A stretch of 6,304 nucleotides of DNA from assembly GCA_018812465.1 (NCBI GenBank), contig JAHJCS010000026.1, positions 1 through 6,304 on the forward strand. Reading direction: 5' to 3'. Position numbers and translations under genes: made by a program. Below the pieces are notes generated by a model. It was given only the letters and a program-made list of their open reading frames with translations, was not told the origin of the DNA and searched no databases. Of this stretch, positions 1-5,832 are shown one piece after another (positions within the stretch are counted from its first letter, which is position 1; each line of letters begins with the position of its first letter). Origin of the DNA: Nanobdellota archaeon. Lineage in GTDB: Archaea > Nanobdellota > Nanobdellia > Woesearchaeales > UBA12501.

Positions 1-26
1 ATATATCATATAATGGGTATATGCTT
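1..26 (+). promoter_or_regulatory. Possible TATA-type promoter of the PhoU-domain gene
   Basis: This short stretch contains overlapping TATA-like words (ATATATCATATAATG at 1-15 and GTATATG near 17-23). An archaeal TATA box centred near positions 4-10 would place transcription start around 31-36, leaving room for the GGGGTG ribosome binding site in a short leader. The window begins here, so upstream BRE sequence cannot be seen. This is compositional evidence only. Confidence 0.3.
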
Positions 27-39
27 ATCCGTGATTTTA

Positions 40-46
40 GGGGGTG
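40..46 (+). promoter_or_regulatory. Ribosome binding site of the PhoU-domain gene
   Basis: GGGGGTG ends 5 nt before the ATG at 52 and can pair with the CACC core at the 3' end of archaeal 16S rRNA. This site decides the start at 52 over the in-frame upstream ATG at 13. Confidence 0.7.
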
Positions 47-51
47 TACTA

Positions 52-1014
52 ATGGAATCAAGGAAGATAATATCATTCGGAAATTCTTCATATGTTGTAT
101 CTCTGCCTAAAGACTGGGTCAAAGAGAACAAGCTCAAGAAAGGGGATACCATCCATATTGATGAGAAAAGCGATGAATTGACCCTCTATCCTGGGAATAC
201 TGGAGAGAAAAGGATAGAGCCAAAGACCATAATCATAGAAAGCGAAAATAAGGACCATAAGATGATCCAGACAGAGATAATCTCTGCATACCTCAACAAT
301 TATGATGTGATTGAGGTGAAAGGCAAGCTGACAAAAGACAAGGCAGTCCAGGTCAAGGCAATTCTCAGGAACCTGAGCGGAATAGAGATAATCAAGCAGG
401 ATGCTACCAAGATCGTTGCAAAAGACCTTCTGAACATCAATGAGATTTCAATAGAGACCATGATAAGGAGAATGGACAATATTGTCAGGTCAATGCTCCT
501 GGACTCCATCAAAAGCATCCATGAGGACCTCTATGAGGAGATCTATGAGAGAGACCAGGATGTCAACAGGCTTGTGTTCCTGGCATACAGGGTTCTAAGA
601 GCAGCTATAATCGATTCTAAGATAGCCAAGAACATGCAGAAAGCCAATATCGAGCTGCTTTTCAGCCAGGTGCTTATAGAGAAGCTTGAGAAAGTGGCTG
701 ACAAGACAAAGAGAGTGGCAAGGTTCCTGAAGCAGTCCAACCTGACTGATGCAGAGAAGAAAGAGCTAGAAGAGATATACATACAGATAAAAGACTGCTT
801 CTTTGAGGTTATGAAAGCATACTACAAAAAAGACCTTGATCTCGCATTCAAGATAGAGAATGCAGGCACAGAAAGGATAAACAAACTAAATGAGTTCATC
901 AAGGAAAGGCAGAATGCTCCTGCCCATATTGTGGTAGAGCAGATGAAATCAATGGTGATCTCAATAAAGAACATCGCAAGAGCAGTCATAGGCATGGAGA
1001 AGAATGTGTGGTGA
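52..1014 (+). CDS. AbrB/SpoVT-headed PhoU-domain regulator (archaeal phosphate-uptake regulator type)
   Basis: Encodes 320 residues. Residues 1-48 form an AbrB/SpoVT-like swapped-hairpin DNA-binding domain, with GNSSYVVSLPKDW at 10-22 followed by a KKGD turn. Residues from about 70 to 320 are mostly helical and PhoU-like: ERDQDVNRL at 166-174, LEKVADKTKRVA at 212-223 (the counterpart of the PhoU LERIGDHA helix) and SIKNIARAV at 304-312. There are no membrane segments or signal peptide, so it is cytosolic. Archaeal proteins with this AbrB-PhoU architecture are usually annotated as phosphate-transport regulators; the actual target here is unknown and no pst genes are in the window. I chose the ATG at 52 because GGGGTG lies 5 nt upstream and it begins exactly at the AbrB fold. 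An in-frame ATG at 13 would add 13 hydrophobic residues with no ribosome binding site. The gene converges on the purine block, so shared regulation is not implied. Confidence 0.88.
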   Translation: MESRKIISFGNSSYVVSLPKDWVKENKLKKGDTIHIDEKSDELTLYPGNTGEKRIEPKTIIIESENKDHKMIQTEIISAYLNNYDVIEVKGKLTKDKAVQVKAILRNLSGIEIIKQDATKIVAKDLLNINEISIETMIRRMDNIVRSMLLDSIKSIHEDLYEEIYERDQDVNRLVFLAYRVLRAAIIDSKIAKNMQKANIELLFSQVLIEKLEKVADKTKRVARFLKQSNLTDAEKKELEEIYIQIKDCFFEVMKAYYKKDLDLAFKIENAGTERINKLNEFIKERQNAPAHIVVEQMKSMVISIKNIARAVIGMEKNVW

Positions 1015-1024
1015 ATCTAGGTTT

Positions 1025-1050
1025 ATCAGAAAAAGCAGAATCAGAAAAGC
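1025..1050 (-). terminator. Possible T-tract terminator after the purA-like gene
   Basis: Immediately downstream of the purA-like stop, the - strand carries two T-rich words within a near-perfect direct repeat: GCTTTTCTGAT (1050-1040) and GCTTTTTCTGAT (1036-1025). Archaeal polymerases can terminate at short T runs without a hairpin, and no convincing stem is seen. The position, inside the 36-bp convergent gap, fits a terminator, but the T runs are short (4 and 5). Confidence 0.33.
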
Positions 1051-2343
1051 TCAGTCCCTGAATATAATATCATCTTTTCCTGGACCAGTTCCTATCATTG
1101 TGACAGTAAGTCCTGAATATTTCTCAATAGCTTCTATGAACTGCCTGGCTCCTCTTGGAAGATCCTCAAACTCATGGATATGTCTTATGTTACCTTCCCA
1201 CCCTTCGAGAGTAATATACTGAGGCTTAACTCTTCTCAGCTCAATCTCTTCAACAGGCATATATTCTATATCTTTATTGCCTATCCTGTAACCAGTGCAA
1301 ATCCTGACCTCTTTCATTCCTGAGAGTATATCCAGCTTTGTGACTGCAAGCTCAGTTATTCCATTGACTCTTCTTGCATGATTCAGCGCATGCATATCAG
1401 GCCAGCCTATTCTTCTTGGTCTTCCGTCCTGAGCGTACTCATGACCTTGGACTCTCAGAGCAATTCCTAGATTATACTCTTTGCCAGAATTCATCAGTTT
1501 TGAAGCATCGTTCATCTCTATCTCAAATTCCTCAATATCACCTGCTGTCAAACAGTATTCTTCTGACTTAACGCCACCTATCTCAGTAGGGAAAGGACCT
1601 GGGCCAGCTCTTGTAGGATATGCTTTCACTACACCTACAATCTTATGCACATAGCTGGGTCCAAAGCCAGCTCCAGAGCATATGCCTCCTGCACATGTCT
1701 CTATTGGTGTGACATAAGGATATGTGCCATGATCTGCACTCAGCCCGGTACCAAGAGCGCCTTCAAACAGTATAGGTTTTTCATTCTTCTTGAGGTCATC
1801 AAGAATAAGAGAAATATCTCCGACAAAACTCTTAATCTTGCCGAACATCTTAAGATAATCAGCAGTAATCTGTTTTGGATCCCCTACAAAAGAGGGATTT
1901 GACTCAAATATGCTAGATATCCTGGTTTCAAGTTCTTCAGGAAAACAGAATAGGCTTAACCTTATCCCTTTCCTCTTGAACTTATCTATATAACATGAAT
2001 CCAAAGGATTTAGGGTAGGATCTAGATTATTCACATCATCAGGCAGATGATAAGGCATGATCACATGAGCTCTGTTAGAGATGAAAAGCCGGCCGTCAAG
2101 CTTTCTCTCAGCATCTATCTTTTGAATTTCATCAACCAGGCTTGGCAGATCAATAATCATTCCATTGCCAAGAATATACTTAAGATTATCTTTTTCAATA
2201 ACATTCCTGTTAAATCTCATGTCTACACTGTCGCTGCTTGCTCTTACAACAGCAGAAAAGAAATTATTTTCTACCAGAGTTGTGACTAGCTTGCCTATGC
2301 CTTCATCTCCCCAATATGTTCCTACGGCAAAAGTATTTGGCAT
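1051..2343 (-). CDS. purA: Divergent adenylosuccinate synthetase (PurA) family protein lacking several catalytic residues
   Basis: Encodes 430 residues, close to normal bacterial PurA length. PurA converts IMP, aspartate and GTP to adenylosuccinate, the first AMP-branch step. Retained motifs are WGDEG (11-15, with the catalytic Asp at 13), a GNG turn (59-61), FEGALG (193-198), DHGTYPYVT (204-212), KAYPTRAGPGPFPTE (240-254), GRPRRIGW (307-314), TKLD (335-338, guanine recognition), GWEG (381-384) and GTGP (418-421). Against E. coli PurA, recalled from memory, the P-loop Lys16 is Ile16. The GGHNAGHT segment with catalytic His41 is replaced by DSVDMRF (38-44), and the HLIPSG switch segment is deleted. 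The TTGRGIGP loop is absent, IMP-contacting Gln224 is Leu197, and the aspartate-loop TT before GR is QD (305-306). An insertion of about 32 residues lies between FPTE and GRPRR. The ATG overlaps the guaB stop (TAATG) and is preceded by GGGTGGGG, indicating coupled translation. Family membership is clear; classical AdSS activity is doubtful. It could be a neofunctionalised synthetase or a regulatory pseudoenzyme. Confidence 0.8.
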   Translation of the reverse strand: MPNTFAVGTYWGDEGIGKLVTTLVENNFFSAVVRASSDSVDMRFNRNVIEKDNLKYILGNGMIIDLPSLVDEIQKIDAERKLDGRLFISNRAHVIMPYHLPDDVNNLDPTLNPLDSCYIDKFKRKGIRLSLFCFPEELETRISSIFESNPSFVGDPKQITADYLKMFGKIKSFVGDISLILDDLKKNEKPILFEGALGTGLSADHGTYPYVTPIETCAGGICSGAGFGPSYVHKIVGVVKAYPTRAGPGPFPTEIGGVKSEEYCLTAGDIEEFEIEMNDASKLMNSGKEYNLGIALRVQGHEYAQDGRPRRIGWPDMHALNHARRVNGITELAVTKLDILSGMKEVRICTGYRIGNKDIEYMPVEEIELRRVKPQYITLEGWEGNIRHIHEFEDLPRGARQFIEAIEKYSGLTVTMIGTGPGKDDIIFRD

Positions 2344-4064
2344 TAGCTACCCCACCCTTTAGTTTTATATTGTGTCTGGCGAAGACCTATATCTTCCATA
2401 AGCCAGGCTTCTGTAGCTCTTATTATATCATGGTCAGAGCCTTCTTGGACAGATGCCATTGAACCTGGTCTGACCCTAGCCTTGGAGACAAACTCAAACA
2501 TATTGAGAGCTCCAAGATAATCAACCATAGTCTTCCTGAGTTTCTTCATGGAATCCTCAACACCCTCCTTAACAGGACCAACAAGCGGAACATATCCATC
2601 GACTCCCTGGACAACAAAGTCCTTGTTTGTCTGGCCATATCTTGCCCAGTTCTTTGCTCTCAATGAACCTTCACCCCAGTAAGGTTTATGTCTCACTCCG
2701 CGAATCTTCACAGTCTCCCAGGGATTCTCTTCGAATCTTGCGAAATACCTTCCCATCATGACTGCATCAGCACCAAGTGCCAAAGCTATTATAATATCAT
2801 GGTCATACACAATGCCTCCATCTGATATTATTGGAATATAAGTCTTTGTGTTCTCAAAATATTCATATCTTGCAGCAGCAACATCTCTCACAGCAGATCC
2901 TTGACCTACACCTACAGCCTGCTGTTCTCGGGTTATGCATATAGCTCCCCCTCCAATTCCTACTTTGATGAAATCAGCTCCTGCTTCAGCAAGATCCCTA
3001 AAAAGGATCGCTTCAACTACATTGCCTCCTCCAAATACAAGATTAGGATATTTGTCCCTGGGAAATTCTTTTCGTGCCCACTCCAGAGCTTCTATCTGAT
3101 AACCATTGACAGTTGAAGAGTCAAAACAGAATACTGTGGCCTTTGCATCAATAGCTGCCTTGATTCTGTTCTGATAATCTCTTGTATTCAGTCCTATTCC
3201 AACCTCAGGACTCATATGTGCATCTGTCAGTTCCATAGGATTGTCAGCATGCTCAATATAATCTTTCTTGAACACAAGAGAGACCAGATTGTTCTCCTTG
3301 TCAACAATAGGCAGGCAAGATTTTTTGGATATCCTCAAAAGCAGGTTAGCTCCTTTAAGGCTGAGGCCTTCAACACCATACACAAACGGAGAGTTCTTGA
3401 CAATCCTCAGGATCTTTTTGTATTCAGGAGAATTCTCTTTTTTCTGCACATTATCCCAATCTTTGGCCTTTAGATGTTTATGGAGGTCTTCAGCAAGATA
3501 GTTCACTTCATCAACTGGAAGATCTGTCTTGTATGGAACAAAAGGAGTCATGACCTCTCTGAGGGATCTCTTTGGATTATCATCCGGCCAGTAATCATCT
3601 CCTGTCACTATGCCTTTCAGCTTTCTTCCATCTAAAATAGGGATTGTGGAGTAACCCTGATCTTTTTCTATGGCAAGAACCTGTTCCAGAGTCATTTCCT
3701 CAGTTGAATGGACAATACCATCAACAAACCCTGCCTTTACTTTCTTTGTCTGTGCATAAAGCTCTAAAGCATCCTCTATAGGGATGCTTGAGGGAATGAA
3801 ACCTATACCTCCTTGTTTTGCTATTCCAGCAAGAAGTTCTGGTCCTGCAAGGGATTGCATCACAGCACCAATTATCGGAGCATTCAAATATCTTCTTGGA
3901 AGATCACTGTCAGGTCTGAACCTTGATAATGGAGTCTGCAGACTTACTACCTTCCTCTCAATACCTCTTGGAACCCTATGGGGATAAAGCTGAAGCTCAC
4001 CCAAAGTATATGCGGGCGCTTCAATAAAATTAGGTCTTGGGTCAGGTATTTGCATAAACATCAT
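2343..4064 (-). CDS. guaB: IMP dehydrogenase, Tritrichomonas foetus-like type with enlarged CBS region
   Basis: Encodes 573 residues. It oxidises IMP to XMP with NAD+, the committed step to GMP, in the cytosol. The TIM barrel begins with PIIGAVMQSLAG (63-74) and GGIGF (85-89). A CBS pair interrupts it at about 108-272. The barrel resumes at NTRDY (293-297), with an NAD-site DSS (315-317), GGGNVV (345-350), and the catalytic loop GGGAICITREQ (371-381) with nucleophile Cys376. DGGIVYD follows at 415-421, then GRYFARFEE (438-446). The flap WGEGSLRAKNWARY (463-476) supplies the Arg475-Tyr476 dyad that activates water. These words match the T. foetus-like IMPDH subfamily as I recall it; GMP reductase lacks the CBS pair and this flap. 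Differences are Ala374 in place of the phosphate-binding Ser, TVNG after the DSS, and about 45 extra residues within the CBS pair, making it longer than the usual 485-505. The ATGs at 4064, 4061 and 4055 are all possible starts; none has a ribosome binding site at normal distance. The stop overlaps the purA-like ATG. Confidence 0.93.
   Translation of the reverse strand: MMFMQIPDPRPNFIEAPAYTLGELQLYPHRVPRGIERKVVSLQTPLSRFRPDSDLPRRYLNAPIIGAVMQSLAGPELLAGIAKQGGIGFIPSSIPIEDALELYAQTKKVKAGFVDGIVHSTEEMTLEQVLAIEKDQGYSTIPILDGRKLKGIVTGDDYWPDDNPKRSLREVMTPFVPYKTDLPVDEVNYLAEDLHKHLKAKDWDNVQKKENSPEYKKILRIVKNSPFVYGVEGLSLKGANLLLRISKKSCLPIVDKENNLVSLVFKKDYIEHADNPMELTDAHMSPEVGIGLNTRDYQNRIKAAIDAKATVFCFDSSTVNGYQIEALEWARKEFPRDKYPNLVFGGGNVVEAILFRDLAEAGADFIKVGIGGGAICITREQQAVGVGQGSAVRDVAAARYEYFENTKTYIPIISDGGIVYDHDIIIALALGADAVMMGRYFARFEENPWETVKIRGVRHKPYWGEGSLRAKNWARYGQTNKDFVVQGVDGYVPLVGPVKEGVEDSMKKLRKTMVDYLGALNMFEFVSKARVRPGSMASVQEGSDHDIIRATEAWLMEDIGLRQTQYKTKGWGS
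2350..2357 (-). promoter_or_regulatory. Ribosome binding site of the purA-like gene, inside the end of guaB
   Basis: The - strand reads GGGTGGGG within the last guaB codons (Gly-Trp-Gly), 6 nt before the purA-like ATG. It contains GGTG, complementary to the archaeal anti-Shine-Dalgarno CACC. With the TAATG stop/start overlap at 2345-2341, it supports independent or coupled initiation at 2343. Confidence 0.6.
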
Positions 4065-4074
4065 CTTGTTTGGT

Positions 4075-4090
4075 CTTTAATATACTAACT
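4075..4090 (-). promoter_or_regulatory. Possible TATA box for guaB-purA (leaderless start)
   Basis: The - strand reads AGTTAGTATATTAAAG just upstream of guaB. Its TATATT is centred near 4081. An archaeal TATA box lies about 26-27 nt before the transcription start, which would put initiation near 4055, exactly at the third candidate ATG. That would make a leaderless mRNA and explain the missing ribosome binding site. The spacing is suggestive but unproven. Confidence 0.38.
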
Positions 4091-4136
4091 AAAGAACACC
4101 TCTTTGTTAACCTCATGAGAACTTTCATAGAATCAA

Positions 4137-4166
4137 CTCTTAATAAAAAAATATATTGATTAAGAG
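4137..4166. repeat. 8-bp inverted repeat CTCTTAAT / ATTAAGAG in the guaB upstream region
   Basis: CTCTTAAT at 4137-4144 is perfectly complementary to ATTAAGAG at 4159-4166, with a 14-bp spacer containing seven A (4145-4151). A second, interleaved pair, AATCAA (4131-4136) and TTGATT (4156-4161), shares the same area. It lies between purB and guaB, upstream of the nearer guaB promoter candidate. It could be an operator for a dimeric regulator or a weak AU-rich hairpin with a U-run in the loop on the - strand. Function is not shown. Confidence 0.5.
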
Positions 4167-4200
4167 ATCCTGGAGCCCCCATAGAAGCGGAATATTATAT

Positions 4201-4216
4201 GTCATTTATATTTATT
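4201..4216 (-). promoter_or_regulatory. Alternative upstream TATA-like element for guaB
   Basis: The - strand reads AATAAATATAAATGAC, with a TATAAA core centred near 4209. A start about 27 nt downstream would fall near 4182, giving guaB a leader of roughly 118 nt that contains the small upstream ORF and an inverted repeat. The region is AT-rich, so chance TATA words are expected. Confidence 0.28.
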
Positions 4217-4240
4217 TCTATTTTCTTCATTATTTGATAG

Positions 4241-4260
4241 TGAATAAAAAGAAGTTTTTG
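4241..4260 (-). terminator. Possible terminator of purC-purB
   Basis: About 32 nt beyond the purB stop, the - strand reads CAAAAACTTCTTTTTATTCA: a five-base A run and a five-base T run around CTTC, able to form a small AU hairpin, followed by further T-rich sequence. This matches the loose T-tract type of archaeal terminator. The evidence is composition and position only. Confidence 0.35.
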
Positions 4261-4291
4261 TCCCAGTTTGGTGAGGAAATCAGTGCAATTA

Positions 4292-5830
4292 CTATTCAGA
4301 TTTCTTCTCTTCTCTTGGCATGTTAAACCTTTCCCTGATATCATTCACAATATTCAGAGTCTTCTGGTATGCTACCCCAGTGTAAAGTTTGATATCCTGC
4401 AGTATCCCCTTTTCATCCGGAATCATCCTGTTGTCCCAGAGATCCCTGAATGTGCTGTCTTTCATTGCAATATCAAGCAGATATTGACTGGATTTCATTG
4501 CTTCAACTGACCATTTCTTGACCATATCATATGCGCCAGGCACAAGATAATGTTTCAATATAGCGTTCATTGCTTCTGCAACACCTGTTCTTTGGGCATT
4601 GTCAAGATTCCTATCCATCATCTCATCATAGACAGTGATTTTGCCCATTACCTTTCCAAGCCTCTGTGTTGACTCATACACCCCGAGCATTGTGTGTACT
4701 GGTTCGAATCTTGCCTGCACAGATCCTCTGAGATCCCTTTGGTGATCAGAAACCTGCATGTGATACAGTGTCTGGATGCCGCTGATTACTACCTCCCACA
4801 ATCCATTGATGTTCTCTGAATTAATCGGATTTGTCTTGGAAGGGTCAGCGCTTGATCCTCCCCCTTTCTCATCCTTTGCCTTCTCTGTTATCTCATTTAT
4901 CTCGCTTCTCTGGAGATGCCTGAAGCTGTTAGCTACATCTGCAAGGACGCCATCTATTGAGCAAAGGTAATGTGTGAGGTCTCCAAGCTTGTCTTTCGGC
5001 ACAATCTGCGATGCATTCCTGCACACTTTGAGGCCTATCACATCCTCAAGAACATATCTTTCAAACTCAAGAGCATTCTCCATGCCGACTATTGTGCCTA
5101 TTGATGAGCCTGTTCCGACGATGCCTGAGATCTTTCCTTCAAGCTTGTCCCTAGCATTCTCTATCATCTCAATCCTGTCTGCTATCCTGTCAGCATAGCA
5201 TGCGAGAACATAACCAAATAATGTGGGTGAGGTCCATTGTCCATGGGTCCTTCCTACCTGCACTCTGTCTATGAACTCTTCAGACCTGTCAACAAACACC
5301 TTCAGCAATCTCCTCATCTCAGGAAGGATGACATCATCAAGGGCATCCTTGTAGGCCCACATCCTTGCAGTGTCAAGTATGTCATAGGATGTTGTTCCTG
5401 GATGTATCAGCTGTGCAGTGTCTTCTGAGACAAACTTTGACATCTCCCTGATAACAGCTTTCTGGTCATGATGCATAAGGGTCTCAAAATCAACAATATC
5501 CGCAGGGCTTGCCTTGTCAACAGCTGTTTCCATCTCACTTACATTCCTGTCATTTGCGATGTCGAACTTTCTTAAGCCTTTCATAAGAGCTGCCTGCACT
5601 TTAGCGCAGTATCTCCACTCTGCTGCATAGCTGAGATAAGGCACAAGCTCTTCTTTGAAGTACTTATTGTCATAAGGGCAGAATGTCTCGTGCTTTGATT
5701 CCCTAAACCTGTTATCTCTTTCCTGAAGCAGATCCTCTAATCCTTTGAAGATATCAGCAGGGAGAATATTCCCAATTCTCTTCAGAAGCCGTTCTTCTCT
5801 CTCTTTCTTTTGTTCAGGGTCTTCTGTCAT
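4292..5830 (-). CDS. purB: Adenylosuccinate lyase with non-canonical signature loop
   Basis: Encodes 512 residues. PurB belongs to the fumarase/aspartase superfamily, forms cytosolic homotetramers and eliminates fumarate from SAICAR (giving AICAR) and from adenylosuccinate (giving AMP). Visible elements are MHHD (119-122), HPGTTSYDILDT (143-154), GRTHGQ (193-198) with catalytic-region His196, GKISGIVGTGSS (232-243), the mobile serine loop GGGSSADPSKTNP (323-335) and QRDLRGSV (364-371). The superfamily signature GSSxMPxKxNP has Asp329 where Met is nearly invariant; the serines, Lys332 and Asn334 remain. The N-terminus carries about 45 charged residues (1-45, rich in E, K and R) before the usual start of the domain, which accounts for much of the excess over the common 430-475. 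It starts 2 nt after the purC stop, without an obvious ribosome binding site, so translational coupling is likely. Confidence in the family is high; the effect of Asp329 is unknown. Confidence 0.92.
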   Translation of the reverse strand: MTEDPEQKKEREERLLKRIGNILPADIFKGLEDLLQERDNRFRESKHETFCPYDNKYFKEELVPYLSYAAEWRYCAKVQAALMKGLRKFDIANDRNVSEMETAVDKASPADIVDFETLMHHDQKAVIREMSKFVSEDTAQLIHPGTTSYDILDTARMWAYKDALDDVILPEMRRLLKVFVDRSEEFIDRVQVGRTHGQWTSPTLFGYVLACYADRIADRIEMIENARDKLEGKISGIVGTGSSIGTIVGMENALEFERYVLEDVIGLKVCRNASQIVPKDKLGDLTHYLCSIDGVLADVANSFRHLQRSEINEITEKAKDEKGGGSSADPSKTNPINSENINGLWEVVISGIQTLYHMQVSDHQRDLRGSVQARFEPVHTMLGVYESTQRLGKVMGKITVYDEMMDRNLDNAQRTGVAEAMNAILKHYLVPGAYDMVKKWSVEAMKSSQYLLDIAMKDSTFRDLWDNRMIPDEKGILQDIKLYTGVAYQKTLNIVNDIRERFNMPREEKKSE

Positions 5831-5832
5831 GT

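Larger units (their letters stand above)
4042..4182 (-). other. Candidate 46-codon upstream ORF overlapping the guaB start
   Basis: An ATG at 4182 opens a frame of 46 residues (begins MGAPGSLNQYIF, ends DDVYANT) that stops with TGA at 4044-4042, overlapping the first 23 nt of guaB in another frame. The frame is closed by TAA just upstream of the ATG. No ribosome binding site precedes it, but an AAATATAAATG element lies about 27 nt upstream, the spacing expected for a leaderless archaeal start. It resembles no protein I recognise, and AT-rich DNA often yields such frames by chance. If real, it could be a leader peptide affecting guaB translation. Confidence 0.2.

Noticed and set aside
13..51. 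In-frame ATG extension of the PhoU-domain protein with a hydrophobic start (MGICLSVILGGVL)
   Set aside because: The extension has no ribosome binding site, would translate through the GGGGTG site, and precedes a fold that begins naturally at the ATG at 52. The hydrophobic run is too short and uncharged to be a convincing signal peptide.
1051..2343. PurZ-type 2-aminoadenylosuccinate synthetase of Z-genome phages
   Set aside because: As I recall, PurZ replaces the catalytic Asp of the first loop, whereas here Asp13 is kept and the His block is lost. The neighbours are cellular purine genes, with no phage genes visible.
2343..4064. GMP reductase instead of IMP dehydrogenase
   Set aside because: The CBS pair and the Arg-Tyr flap (WGEGS...NWARY) are IMP dehydrogenase features.
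4097..4102. GAGGTG on the - strand, a strong Shine-Dalgarno-like word upstream of guaB
   Set aside because: It lies 33 nt from the first guaB ATG, and no ATG, GTG or TTG occurs at 4-14 nt downstream, so it does not serve a visible start.
4167..4192. GC-rich patch CCTGGAGCCCCCATAG as a hairpin or small RNA
   Set aside because: Only a 3-bp TGG/CCA complement could be found; no stable stem or RNA-family pattern is visible.
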